In this document: in pieces, positions 1 to 9,629 of the stretch
Layout of the letters: every line of letters starts with the position of its first letter
Numbering within the stretch: position 1 is the first letter of the stretch
From: Reyranella aquatilis
GTDB lineage: Bacteria; Pseudomonadota; Alphaproteobacteria; Reyranellales; Reyranellaceae
Assembly (NCBI RefSeq): GCF_020880995.1
Contig: NZ_JAJISD010000004.1
Location: forward strand, 248,001-312,000
DNA: 64,000 bases
Reading direction: 5' to 3'
Program-made: the position numbers and the translations under genes
Notes under the pieces: model-generated
Database searches by the model: none
The model's input: only the letters and a program-made list of their open reading frames with translations
What the model was told of the DNA's origin: nothing

Positions 1-1
1 C

Positions 2-664
2 GTTCTTGGTCTGACGGGCCGTGACGCCCGGCGTCTGTCCGCGGTTGCGGATGCCTGCCGAGCCAAGGGCGCGATCGTGCTCGCCGATACCGTCGATACC
101 ACCGACCGATCTGCAATGGCGCACTGGCTGAGGGCGTTCGACGACGCATATCCCGTCGACCTGCTGATTGCCAACGCCGGAATATCGCTCGATCAGAACA
201 ACCTGGGAATCGAACCCTTCGATTCGGCCCACAGGACCATCGCGGTAAATGTCACCGGCGTACTCAACACCGTCGAACCGCTGATCGATCGCCTCATGGC
301 ACGGCGTGCAGGACAGGTCGGCGTGATCGCGTCCCTTGCGGCTTTCTTCGGTCGTCCGCGATCCGCTTCCTACAACGCGAGCAAGGCCGCGATACGCGTC
401 TGGGGAGAGAGCCTTCGCTTCCCCCTCGCAAAGGCGAATGTCGGGCTGAGCGTCGTCTGCCCGGGCTATGTCACGAGCCGCATGACCGATGCGATTGCCG
501 ATCCCAGACCGAAAACGATGAGCACCGGTCGCGCCTCGCAGATCATTCGGCAGGGTCTCTCCCGCAACAGGCCGCGCATCGCATTCCCCTTCGGCCTCGC
601 CATCGGCGTCTGGTTTACGGCGTTGCTTCCCGCCTGGCTGAGTGCGCGGATGTTGAAGGAGTAG
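2..664 (+). CDS. Short-chain dehydrogenase/reductase, 5' end outside window
   Basis: The reading frame is open from the first bases of the window, so the N-terminal Rossmann glycine motif lies upstream and the gene is partial. The visible part has the SDR landmarks: a LTGRD segment after beta-2, the NAG motif (IANAGIS), a catalytic Ser region (IASLAAFFG) and the YNASK active-site Tyr/Lys, followed by VCPGYV. The C-terminus (about residues 195-215) is hydrophobic and could anchor the protein in the membrane. It is followed after 6 bases by a formyltransferase-fold gene, so the two are probably cotranscribed. Substrate cannot be told from sequence; the SDR family assignment is firm. Confidence 0.85.
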   Translation, partial: VLGLTGRDARRLSAVADACRAKGAIVLADTVDTTDRSAMAHWLRAFDDAYPVDLLIANAGISLDQNNLGIEPFDSAHRTIAVNVTGVLNTVEPLIDRLMARRAGQVGVIASLAAFFGRPRSASYNASKAAIRVWGESLRFPLAKANVGLSVVCPGYVTSRMTDAIADPRPKTMSTGRASQIIRQGLSRNRPRIAFPFGLAIGVWFTALLPAWLSARMLKE

Positions 665-670
665 GGCCGC

Positions 671-1564
671 ATGCCCTCCGCCACGGAGAACGGGCCAAAG
701 ACGCGCACCATCGTATTTTGCCATATCGACAGCCTGTGCTGCCTTCCGGCATTGAACGCGGTGTTCGCAGAGCTCGGCGACCACATTGGCCTTGTCCTGT
801 CCTCGCGGCGGTTCGGCTCCAGTCACGGCACTTTCTGGGAGCAGACGACCTCTGGCTTCCGGCGCTTCGGGATCCCTCTCAACCTCTGGTTGGGCTTCGA
901 CCTGATATCGGTACCGGTCGTCGCCTTTTTCGCGCGCTGGCTCTCGCGCCTCACCGGCCGCCCCCCTTCACTGGCGACGTTGCCCGAGTTGGCGCGGCGC
1001 CATGGTGCGCGGTTCGTCGAAACATCCGACGTCAATTCCGCCGAGGCGCTTGCCGAGGTACAGGCTTGCGCCCCCGATTTCATCGTCGTCATGAATTTCG
1101 ACCAGATCCTGCAGCCCCCTCTGATCGGTCTGCCGAAGGTGGCGGCGGTGAATGTTCACCCGTCCCTGCTGCCAAGACTGCGTGGCCCCTGCCCCGTGCT
1201 GTGGGCGCGAGCGAGGCAGGAGCACATTTCAGGCGCCACGGTTCACGCGATTGAAGACGGCACGATCGACGCCGGCCGCATCATTGCCCAGGTCGAAGTG
1301 CCGATCGATGGCGCGACGTCGGTCGGCGAACTGACGACGCAATTCTTCTCCGCCGGTGCGCGCGCCCTGCCGACCGCGCTGGCGCGTCTCGCGGCCGACA
1401 GGACCACGGGACAAGCGCAGCGGCTCTCGGACGGCCAGTATCTCGGGTATCCGTCGGCGCTCCAGATGAAAGACTTCCGACGCGCAGGACTTCGCCTCTG
1501 CCGCCTGCGTCACGCCACCCACCTGCTGTTGGCAGCGCTCGGCGTGACCCGCTGGAAGCTGTAG
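671..1564 (+). CDS. Formyltransferase-fold protein (Fmt/ArnA-like)
   Basis: The 297-residue product resembles the N10-formyltetrahydrofolate-dependent formyltransferase fold of Fmt, PurN and ArnA. Near residue 160 it has the family signature HPSLLPRLRGPCPV, where the His and the SLLPxxRG loop bind the formyl donor, and then the ATVHAIEDGTIDAG stretch typical of Fmt-like enzymes. The N-terminal half is longer and more divergent than in Fmt and has a hydrophobic stretch near residues 70-95. It is not a normal methionyl-tRNA formyltransferase, because the C-terminal tRNA-binding domain is missing. A role in formylating a sugar amine or other surface compound is an inference. It lies 6 bases after an SDR gene. 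Confidence 0.7.
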   Translation: MPSATENGPKTRTIVFCHIDSLCCLPALNAVFAELGDHIGLVLSSRRFGSSHGTFWEQTTSGFRRFGIPLNLWLGFDLISVPVVAFFARWLSRLTGRPPSLATLPELARRHGARFVETSDVNSAEALAEVQACAPDFIVVMNFDQILQPPLIGLPKVAAVNVHPSLLPRLRGPCPVLWARARQEHISGATVHAIEDGTIDAGRIIAQVEVPIDGATSVGELTTQFFSAGARALPTALARLAADRTTGQAQRLSDGQYLGYPSALQMKDFRRAGLRLCRLRHATHLLLAALGVTRWKL

Positions 1565-1574
1565 CGAGACGTAA

Positions 1575-1916
1575 CTAGCGGCGCTTCGGCAGCTTGGCCA
1601 TCTCGGCCAGGATGGCGCGATCCACCACCGTGAACAGGTAGGCGTCGGGCGACAGGGTGCAGCCGCCGCGCACCAGGTGGGCGAGCTGGGCGCCCTGCTC
1701 GCCGTCGGGGATCACCACGCCGCGCACACGCGCCGAATGCTCCGCGAGGAACACCGCCAGCGCCTTGCGGGCTTCCGGGTTCATCGCATGCGCTTCCTTG
1801 CAGGTGATGTAGGCGGCCTGGTCGAAGTTGAGCGGCGGCATCTGGGCCTGGGCCGAGGTCGCAACGGCGGCGACGGCGCCGAAGCCCGCGAGGGCGAGGA
1901 GGATCCTGGAGGTCAT
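1575..1916 (-). CDS. HdeA/HdeB-like small secreted protein
   Basis: This 113-residue protein has a clear Sec signal peptide of about 24 residues ending in ATSAQA. The mature part holds two cysteines (ITCKEA and GGCTLS) placed as in HdeA, the acid-activated periplasmic chaperone family, and a motif of the type FLxEHSA between them. I chose the ATG at 1916, as upstream codons in the frame give an arginine-rich, non-biological N-terminus. It lies 11 bases after the stop of a glycine-zipper lipoprotein on the same strand and is the last gene of a run of envelope genes. Family assignment is moderate; the chaperone role is inferred. Confidence 0.65.
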   Translation of the reverse strand: MTSRILLALAGFGAVAAVATSAQAQMPPLNFDQAAYITCKEAHAMNPEARKALAVFLAEHSARVRGVVIPDGEQGAQLAHLVRGGCTLSPDAYLFTVVDRAILAEMAKLPKRR

Positions 1917-1927
1917 GCCGATCGCCC

Positions 1928-2146
1928 CTACTTGCTGTTGCCGATGGCGGTGCCGCCGAGATAGCCCACCGCGCCGCCGATCAGGCCGGCGCCGACTACC
2001 GTCCCGAAGCTGCCGCCCGTCACGAGGCCGATACCGGTGCCGGCGGCCGCGCCCACGAGCGCACCTTTCTCGCCATCGGACATCGGCTGGTTGCAACCGC
2101 CGAGGAAACCCGCAGCCACGATCAGCGTCAGGATTTTCGTCTTCAT
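1928..2146 (-). CDS. Glycine-zipper lipoprotein
   Basis: The 72-residue product starts with a lipoprotein signal peptide, with lipobox LGGC at residues 15-18. The rest is almost all glycine-zipper: GALVGAAAGTGIGLVTGG and GAGLIGGAVGYLGG, repeats with Gly every fourth residue that pack as membrane-associated helices, as in OsmB and SlyB-type outer-membrane lipoproteins. A good ribosome binding site (GGGGAGAGG) stands 5 bases before the ATG. The gene sits between the DUF2950 gene upstream and the HdeA-like gene downstream, all on the minus strand, which suggests one envelope-stress transcript. Confidence 0.75.
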   Translation of the reverse strand: MKTKILTLIVAAGFLGGCNQPMSDGEKGALVGAAAGTGIGLVTGGSFGTVVGAGLIGGAVGYLGGTAIGNSK

Positions 2147-2177
2147 CTAACCTCTCCCCTTCACGCGGACGCCTCCG

Positions 2178-3131
2178 TCACGGAGGCGTCATGTCCGCCT
2201 TAACCCAACCCTTATCAGGATTGAAGGTCGTCATCATCCCGGCGCGCTGCGCCGTCTCCGGCCCGAGGTCCTGCTGATAGACCTCGCCCTTGTAGTCGAC
2301 GATGAACGTCATCACCCCGGTCACGCCGTAGCGCACCGGCCAGGCGATGGCTGCGAAGCCGCCGATCATGCGGCCGTTCACGATGTAGTCGCGGGCGCCG
2401 CCGGGCGCCGCCGGCCCCTGCGCATAGAGCAGGCGGAAGTAGTAGCCGTAATGGCCGTCCGGCGAATTGCCGTCCACCTGGGCGCGGGCGACGGCCGGCC
2501 CCAGCGGGCTCTGCGGCTCGCCGGGCTTGGTCTCCCAGTAGAGGCCGTTCTTGCTGCCGGGCGAGCTGAGCAGGCGACGCGCATAGACCGGCGAGCCGGT
2601 CTTCATCGGATCCATCGCGGCGTAGTCGCGCTGGGCGTCGACGATGGCCAGCATCGTCTGGATGACGGCGGTTTCGTCATGTCCGATCTGGCGCAGGCGC
2701 ATCTCGCGCCACCCCGCCACCGCATCGAACCGCCATTCCGTCCCGTCCTTCACGATCGGGATGGGCAGCGTCCAGCCGGCCTTGCCGGCCACGACCGTCG
2801 CCTTGTCGCCCGAAATCTTGACCTCATGGGCCGCGTCCCAGGCGGCCAGATAGGCCGCGCGCCGAGCCTGGAGCTGCTCGGAGGTCGCCGGCACGAACTC
2901 GCGCCATTCCGGCCCGAGCAGCTCGCCCAGGCTCTTCGTATCCATCTTGCGGACGGCCTCGGTGAAGGCGTTCGCGGCCGCCTCGGCGGTCGGGAAACCC
3001 TGCGGCTTTGCCGTGGACTGGGCCGCCTGCTGGGCGATCGCACCGCCCGCCATACCCCCTGCGAGGCCCCCCGCAAGGCCGACGAACGCGACAAGGGCCA
3101 GGAGGCCGCGCCGGAACATCGTGCCGCTCAT
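2178..3131 (-). CDS. DUF2950 family exported protein
   Basis: The 317-residue protein has a signal peptide (hydrophobic, Gly/Ala-rich, ending near AGGAIAQ). It matches the DUF2950 family: an N-terminal FPTAEAAANAFTEAVR segment, a middle QRDYAAMDP stretch, then GLYWETKPGEPQSPLGP and GYYFRLLYAQGPAAPGGARDY, and a final region with AWPVRYGVTGVMTF. Function is unknown. Its ATG overlaps the stop of the DUF3300 gene by 4 bases (ATGA), so the two are translationally coupled; this DUF3300-DUF2950 pairing is common in Proteobacteria and suggests one envelope function. Family call is from recalled sequence pattern. Confidence 0.8.
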   Translation of the reverse strand: MSGTMFRRGLLALVAFVGLAGGLAGGMAGGAIAQQAAQSTAKPQGFPTAEAAANAFTEAVRKMDTKSLGELLGPEWREFVPATSEQLQARRAAYLAAWDAAHEVKISGDKATVVAGKAGWTLPIPIVKDGTEWRFDAVAGWREMRLRQIGHDETAVIQTMLAIVDAQRDYAAMDPMKTGSPVYARRLLSSPGSKNGLYWETKPGEPQSPLGPAVARAQVDGNSPDGHYGYYFRLLYAQGPAAPGGARDYIVNGRMIGGFAAIAWPVRYGVTGVMTFIVDYKGEVYQQDLGPETAQRAGMMTTFNPDKGWVKADMTPP

Positions 3132-4312
3132 CGCCGTCCTCCCCCGAACCTGCCGCCACCACCGCCGAAATGCTCACCGCCGCCGCCGCCCCAGCTCCGG
3201 TTGCCCCAGGACTGGCTGCCGCGCTCGAAGTCGCGGCTGGCACCGGCGCCGCCACGGTTGATGTCGCCGAACGCGCCGCGATCGCCGGCGGACCGGTTCT
3301 CGAAACCGCGATTCTCCGCCGCCCTGTTCTCCGCGGGACGGTTCTCGGCCGGCCGATTCTCGCCCGGCCGCTGCGTGTAGTTGCCACGTCCGTCGAGCTG
3401 GCCGCGGAACTGCTCGCGCTGCTGGGCATCGGGACGATGCTGGCCGAACTCCTGACGCTCGGCCGGCGTCCGGTACGGCACGCCGTCGCGATGCGCCGGA
3501 TCGTGGTTCCACTGGCCGTTGCGATAGCGGTCGGCGTTGAAGTTGTTGGCGCTGATGCTGGTCGCCCGGTTGACGTTCACGGTGGTGTAGCTGTTGCCCC
3601 AGCCGCCGCCGCTGTAGCCCCAGTGCCAGCCGCCGAACATCGCAGCACCCGCCGCCACGCCGAGGCCGAACATCAGGCCGGTCATCAGCGCCGCGCCGTA
3701 GTTGGGCGGCGGCGGATAATAGGGCGGCGGATAGGACGGATACGGCCATTGGCCGTAGGCCCAGGCCGGATTGTAGTACGGCACGTACATGACTTCCGGG
3801 TTCGCCGGTTCGATCACGATCGCATTGGCGCCGCCGCTCGACTGCGTCGTCACCTTCTGCTGCGGCGTCGACTTCAGGTTGCCGGCCGCCTCGGCCTTGG
3901 CGCGCAGCCGCTGGACCGCGGCCGCCACGTCCTTCTGTTGGCCGATCATCGCGTCGCCGAGCTTCTGGGTCCAGTCGAGCTGGTTGCTCATCATCTGGAG
4001 CGTCTGCGGGAAGGCGGTCAGCGACTTCACGCTGACGTCCCAGCTCTTGTCCTTCACAGCGGCGACCGCGGCGTCGCCCTTCAGGTTGGGATTGGCCTGC
4101 GACCAGCGGGCCGCCTCCACGATCTCCAGCGGATAGGTCGCGCCCATCAACACCTGCGCCAGCAGCGCGTCCGGATAGAGCGCGATCGGCGCCAGCATCT
4201 GGTCGAGCTGCTCGCGGGTGAACGGCTGGTTGGAGTCCTGCGCACGCAGCGCGTGGAAGGGGGCAAGAGCGAGAGCGGCCGTCGACAATGCAAGAAGTTT
4301 GCGTCGTTCCAT
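3128..4312 (-). CDS. DUF3300 family exported protein with ENR-rich repeats
   Basis: The 394-residue protein has a signal peptide (about residues 1-24) and then the DUF3300 core: FTREQLDQMLAPIALYPD, LLAQVLMGATYPLEIVEAAR, and a PEVMYVPYYNP segment. After residue 170 it becomes low in complexity: PPPYYPPPP, Gly-rich stretches, and tandem copies of a five-residue ENRPA-type unit at about residues 315-345, ending in a Gly/Arg/Ser tail. The tail has the look of a disordered surface or cell-wall binding region. It overlaps the DUF2950 gene by 4 bases. Its molecular role is not known. Confidence 0.8.
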   Translation of the reverse strand: MERRKLLALSTAALALAPFHALRAQDSNQPFTREQLDQMLAPIALYPDALLAQVLMGATYPLEIVEAARWSQANPNLKGDAAVAAVKDKSWDVSVKSLTAFPQTLQMMSNQLDWTQKLGDAMIGQQKDVAAAVQRLRAKAEAAGNLKSTPQQKVTTQSSGGANAIVIEPANPEVMYVPYYNPAWAYGQWPYPSYPPPYYPPPPNYGAALMTGLMFGLGVAAGAAMFGGWHWGYSGGGWGNSYTTVNVNRATSISANNFNADRYRNGQWNHDPAHRDGVPYRTPAERQEFGQHRPDAQQREQFRGQLDGRGNYTQRPGENRPAENRPAENRAAENRGFENRSAGDRGAFGDINRGGAGASRDFERGSQSWGNRSWGGGGGEHFGGGGGRFGGGRR

Positions 4313-4401
4313 GTGCTGCTCGTCTCCTCAAAATGCCGACGAAAAAGAACGGCCGCACAGTACCGGCGAAGACCGTATCCCGTCCAGCGCGGGGCCTTCA
4401 T

Positions 4402-6252
4402 TCACACCAGGCGATAGACCTGCTCCGGCTCGTCCCTGCCCTTCACGTGCCGCAATTCCGGCGTCGGCAACTGGCCCAGCACTTCCGGATGCTTCATCGC
4501 CTCGATCGTATCGCCGCTCGCGAGCACGATGACGTCCTCGTCGTCGCGCAGGAATTCCTTGCCGAGCTGCTCGAAGCGCTGCGCGACGTTCACCGTGTCG
4601 CCGACGACGGTGTAATTGACGCGGCCCGGCGCGCCGATATTGCCGACGACCACCGGTCCAGAGTGAAGACCGATTCGCAGTCGCACCGGCGCCTTGCCCG
4701 AGGCGGCCCGCTGGCGATTGTCCTCCCTCACGACCCGCGCCATCTCGAGCGCGGCATGCACCGCGTGGTCGGCATGGTCCTCCATCTTGGAGAGGCCGCC
4801 CCATACGGCCATCACGCAGTCGCCGATATACTTGTCGATCACGCCCTGGTCGTTCTCGATACAGGCGCCCAGCAGGGCGAAGTGATGGTTGAGCATGTCG
4901 GCCGTTTCCTGCTCCGGCAGGTCCTCGGCCTGCGGTGTGAAGCCCACGATGTCGGTGAACATCACGGTGACGACGCGGCGGCGCGACGCCACGGCGTCCT
5001 CGCCGAGCTCCATCAACCGGAAGACCAGGCGATGCGGAACGTAGGCGCCGAACCATTTCAGCGCGCCGCGCGCCTTGTCGAGACTGTGGCCGGCATCGTC
5101 GATCTCGCGCAGGCGCGACCGGCCGTGGAAAGGCTCGTCGAACCTGAGATGCTCGATCGATTCGGCGGCCGACGTCAGGGTCCGGATCGAGCGTGCCATG
5201 CTCAACCCCATGAGCAGCGCGAGCAGCGCCGCCACGGCCAGGGTGATGGCGCCCACGATGGCGCCGTTGGTCAGCCGGTCGAGATCGCTGGTCGCATCCT
5301 CGATCGGGTAGTACTGGCCGATCAGCCACGGGTCGGGCCCGAAGCGCTTCAACTCGCGATAGACGAACACCCAGCGCCGCCCGCCGGACTCGACGACATG
5401 GCCGAGCGAACCCAGCGCGCGGTCGATCTGCGGCGAGCGCACCGGAGGATCCCAGATCTTGGCGAGGACGGGATCGTCGACGTCCTTGATCGTGGGCAGC
5501 GGATGGTCCTCGGAGAGGCCCAGCCCGCGCGGGTCGATGAGGCGGCGCGCCGCCAGGACCTTGTCCCGGCCGATCAGGATGAAGAAGCCGCCGTCGCCGC
5601 CGCTCTTGGGATCGATGAGATAGGAGAGATCGCCGACCGCCACCGTGGCGATCAGGCCGCCGATGAAGGCGTTGTCGATGCGGCGCACGGGCGTCCGGAC
5701 GTTGACCACCGGCTGCTGGAGGGACTCGCTCCAGAACATCGCGCCCCAGAAGGTGCTCTGTGCCGTCTGGAGCTGGCGAAACCGCTGCATGCCCTGCGGC
5801 ATGTCGACCAGCGAGACCGTGTCACGATCGATATGGCCATCCGGCTCGCGGATGGCGCGGTGCAGCTTGAGGTCGAGGGTGGCGAAGCCCACGGCCGAAA
5901 CGGCGGGCACCTGCTGCATCATGACCGCCAGCGACTCGCGGACGTCAACGGGCGATTCGATGTCGATGCGCCCGGCCGCGGCGAGCCCCGCGATCAGTTC
6001 GAGCTGCTCGCCCACCGGGTCGAGCCGGCTGCGCACGAGCGCAACCTGGCCGTCGACCACGCGCGCGGCCCGATCGACCAGCAACCGTTCAGCCGTACCG
6101 CTCGCCCCGGCCAGAACGACGATGTAGGCGACGCCGGAAATCAGCGAGAGCGAGACGAAGGCGAGCGCCAGCGCCGCCACCATGGGCAGGCGCCAGCGCC
6201 GGCGTATGGCGGCTGCCGCTGCAGGAAGGGAATTTTCGGAGATCGGGCTCAC
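4402..6252 (-). CDS. Membrane-bound class III adenylate/guanylate cyclase
   Basis: The 616-residue protein makes a cyclic nucleotide second messenger. A transmembrane helix at about residues 24-50 and another near 335-355 flank a large periplasmic sensor region of cache type. A HAMP-like linker follows, then a class III catalytic domain from about residue 425. Both metal Asp residues (FTDIVGFT and GDCVMAVWGG), the purine-contacting Lys (DKYIGD) and the NVAQR Asn/Arg transition-state pair are present. Thr stands where vertebrate cyclases have the adenine-specifying Asp (YTVVGDTVN), as in many bacterial adenylate cyclases. The GTG start lies directly after a strong hairpin (6254-6279). Confidence 0.85.
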   Translation of the reverse strand: MSPISENSLPAAAAAIRRRWRLPMVAALALAFVSLSLISGVAYIVVLAGASGTAERLLVDRAARVVDGQVALVRSRLDPVGEQLELIAGLAAAGRIDIESPVDVRESLAVMMQQVPAVSAVGFATLDLKLHRAIREPDGHIDRDTVSLVDMPQGMQRFRQLQTAQSTFWGAMFWSESLQQPVVNVRTPVRRIDNAFIGGLIATVAVGDLSYLIDPKSGGDGGFFILIGRDKVLAARRLIDPRGLGLSEDHPLPTIKDVDDPVLAKIWDPPVRSPQIDRALGSLGHVVESGGRRWVFVYRELKRFGPDPWLIGQYYPIEDATSDLDRLTNGAIVGAITLAVAALLALLMGLSMARSIRTLTSAAESIEHLRFDEPFHGRSRLREIDDAGHSLDKARGALKWFGAYVPHRLVFRLMELGEDAVASRRRVVTVMFTDIVGFTPQAEDLPEQETADMLNHHFALLGACIENDQGVIDKYIGDCVMAVWGGLSKMEDHADHAVHAALEMARVVREDNRQRAASGKAPVRLRIGLHSGPVVVGNIGAPGRVNYTVVGDTVNVAQRFEQLGKEFLRDDEDVIVLASGDTIEAMKHPEVLGQLPTPELRHVKGRDEPEQVYRLV

Positions 6253-6253
6253 G

Positions 6254-6279
6254 CGGCGGACATCATAGGATGTCCGCCG
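6254..6279 (-). terminator. Strong hairpin between pckA and the cyclase gene
   Basis: An 11-base-pair perfect stem (CGGCGGACATC / GATGTCCGCCG) with a 4-base loop fills most of the 51-base gap between the pckA stop and the cyclase GTG. No T-tract follows on the minus strand, so it is not a classic intrinsic terminator. It occupies the place where the cyclase ribosome binding site should be and may limit cyclase translation or protect the pckA mRNA end. Confidence 0.45.
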
Positions 6280-6303
6280 TGCAGAAGCGATGTCGCGCTG
6301 GCC

Positions 6304-7911
<1,608 letters not shown>

Positions 7912-7956
7912 AGCGTTTCTCCTGCTTTCCGGCTGATCCGAATGGCAAAGGGTGTT

Positions 7957-7996
7957 CTTGCCCTATGCGCTACTGGTAGGGCTATAGGGTGGCAAG
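7957..7996. promoter_or_regulatory. Imperfect inverted repeat upstream of pckA
   Basis: In the 160-base gap between the HugZ-like gene and pckA, a left arm CTTGCCCTAT and a right arm ATAGGGTGGCAAG form a dyad of 10 matched positions with a two-base bulge. It lies 46-85 bases before the pckA GTG. It could be an operator or an RNA hairpin ending the upstream transcript; nothing else decides between them. The rest of the gap shows no gene. Confidence 0.3.
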
Positions 7997-8071
7997 GGCC
8001 TGCGACAAGTTAGTGTCGAGGATCATGTGGATCGGACTTCGCAACCGCGAAATGAATGCCGCGCCGCGGAA

Positions 8072-8812
8072 TCATTCTCGCTGCGGTTTCGCTGCAGGAG
8101 CGGTCCGCGCCCGGGCGACCAGGGCCACCAGCACCTTGCGCGCTTCGCCGGCGTCCTTGAGCGGAGCGTCGAAGTCGATCCGGGCGGTCTCGCCGCCCCG
8201 CCGAAGGTCGAGACCCTCCGGATCGATTCCCGTCATGGTCCAGCCCCCGGCAGTCCGGCCGATCAACTTCTCGGCATAAAGCTGCACGGCGTCGCCATGG
8301 TCCTCGTTCATGTGACCGACGATGCCCGGCTCCGCCTCGGCGAGGCCCGGGGCCTGTGGAGCCGCCAGTTCCGCCGCCTCGATCCAGCGGATCTTGCCGA
8401 AGCCACCGACCAGGTGCGCCCTCTCGACGGCGACGCGATAGAAGCCGAAATCCTTGAAGCCCGCATAGAGCGACGCGTCCGGATGACGGGCCAGGAATCG
8501 GCCCTTCAGCCTTTCGTCCTGCGTCCGTTCGGCGCGCCCCAGCACGGTGACGCGCGGCCCGGTCAGAGGCTGATCGAGCCCCGCGGTACCGTCGAACAGC
8601 AGGGAAACCCGCCCGTCGGCCTGGATCGCTCGCGTATGCTCGGCCAGATCGCTCAGCAGAAGGATGGGCGTCAGGTCGTGATCGACCGCCACCAGAACCA
8701 GCGATGCGTAGGGCCAGCCGGCCGGTTCGGCGGGCAGGAATGTGGCCAGGGACGCCCGATCGAGGCCGCGCAGGAGGGCACGCACGGTGCGAGACATGTC
8801 GTCTTGGGTCAT
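8072..8812 (-). CDS. HugZ-like pyridoxamine-phosphate-oxidase-fold protein
   Basis: The 246-residue protein has the split-barrel FMN/heme-binding fold of the PNPOx superfamily (ASLATFLPAEPAGWPYASLV at the start, RVTVLGRAER in the middle). A C-terminal DUF2470 domain contains GIVGHMNEDHGDAVQLY, with the MNxDH histidines seen in HugZ/HutZ heme oxygenases. I chose the ATG at 8812 because upstream residues do not fit the family; ATG at 8797 is also possible. It is divergent from chvI with 121 bases between them. Heme oxidation is possible but not shown; many relatives have no known activity. Confidence 0.75.
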   Translation of the reverse strand: MTQDDMSRTVRALLRGLDRASLATFLPAEPAGWPYASLVLVAVDHDLTPILLLSDLAEHTRAIQADGRVSLLFDGTAGLDQPLTGPRVTVLGRAERTQDERLKGRFLARHPDASLYAGFKDFGFYRVAVERAHLVGGFGKIRWIEAAELAAPQAPGLAEAEPGIVGHMNEDHGDAVQLYAEKLIGRTAGGWTMTGIDPEGLDLRRGGETARIDFDAPLKDAGEARKVLVALVARARTAPAAKPQRE

Positions 8813-8853
8813 TTTCGGTTCAAAAAAGCCGCAATTATTCGTTGAGTATTGTG

Positions 8854-8883
8854 GACCGGGGAGGCGGCGGCGACGGCCCGGTC
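8854..8883 (+). promoter_or_regulatory. Inverted repeat in the chvI leader
   Basis: A 7-base dyad (GACCGGG / CCCGGTC, 16-base spacer) lies about 50 bases before the chvI start codon, in the divergent gap with the HugZ-like gene. It may be an RNA stem in the chvI leader or a protein binding site. Evidence is only the symmetry. Confidence 0.25.
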
Positions 8884-8933
8884 TGTGATAGCATGGTCGA
8901 ATTGCCGTTGTCCGCTGCAGGAGAAGCCACGCC

Positions 8934-9629
8934 GTGCGCAAGAACATCGCCCTCGTCGACGACGATCGCAACATCCTCACTTCGGTGTCGATGCTGCTCG
9001 AAGCCGAAGGGTTCCAGATCAAGACCTACAACGACGGGGCATCGGCTCTGGAAGGCCTCAACCAGGCACCGCCCGACCTCGGCATCTTCGACATCAAGAT
9101 GCCGCGCATGGACGGCATGGAACTCCTCAACCGCATCCGCAAGACGCAGCAGTTCCCGGTGATTTTCCTCACCTCGAAGGACGAGGAGATCGACGAGGTG
9201 CTGGGCCTGCGCATGGGCGCCGACGATTTCATCCGCAAGCCGTTCTCGCAGCGCCTGCTGCTCGAGCGCATCCGCGCCGTGCTGCGCCGGGCCGACGTGG
9301 GCGGCGCCAAGGGCGAGTCCGCCGCCGAGCGCATCGTGCGCGGCGAACTGGTCCTCGACCCCAGCCGCCACCAGTGCACCTGGAAGGGCAAGGAGGTGCA
9401 CCTCACGGTCACCGAGTTCCTGTTGCTGAAGTCGCTTGCCGAGCGGCCCGGCCACGTCAAGAACCGCGACCAGCTGATGGACGCGGCCTACGGCGAGACG
9501 ATCTACGTCGACGACCGCACCATCGACAGCCACATCAAGCGCGTCCGCCGCAAGTTCCGCGAGGTCGATGGCGAGTTCGAGCAGATCGAAACGCTGTATG
9601 GCATCGGATATCGATACCGCGACTCCTGA
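8934..9629 (+). CDS. chvI: ChvI-type OmpR-family response regulator
   Basis: The 231-residue regulator has a receiver domain with the acidic cluster VDDD (residues 8-11), phosphoacceptor Asp53 ([10 protein letters not shown]), and Lys in IRKPFS. A C-terminal winged helix ends in the OmpR-type signature [13 protein letters not shown] and YGIGYRY. Translation starts at GTG with GCAGGAG upstream. Directly followed by the chvG kinase gene and hprK, the standard alphaproteobacterial arrangement. ChvI-ChvG responds to acid and envelope stress and in several species controls central carbon genes such as the nearby pckA; that role here is by homology. Confidence 0.93.
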   Translation: MRKNIALVDDDRNILTSVSMLLEAEGFQIKTYNDGASALEGLNQAPPDLGIFDIKMPRMDGMELLNRIRKTQQFPVIFLTSKDEEIDEVLGLRMGADDFIRKPFSQRLLLERIRAVLRRADVGGAKGESAAERIVRGELVLDPSRHQCTWKGKEVHLTVTEFLLLKSLAERPGHVKNRDQLMDAAYGETIYVDDRTIDSHIKRVRRKFREVDGEFEQIETLYGIGYRYRDS

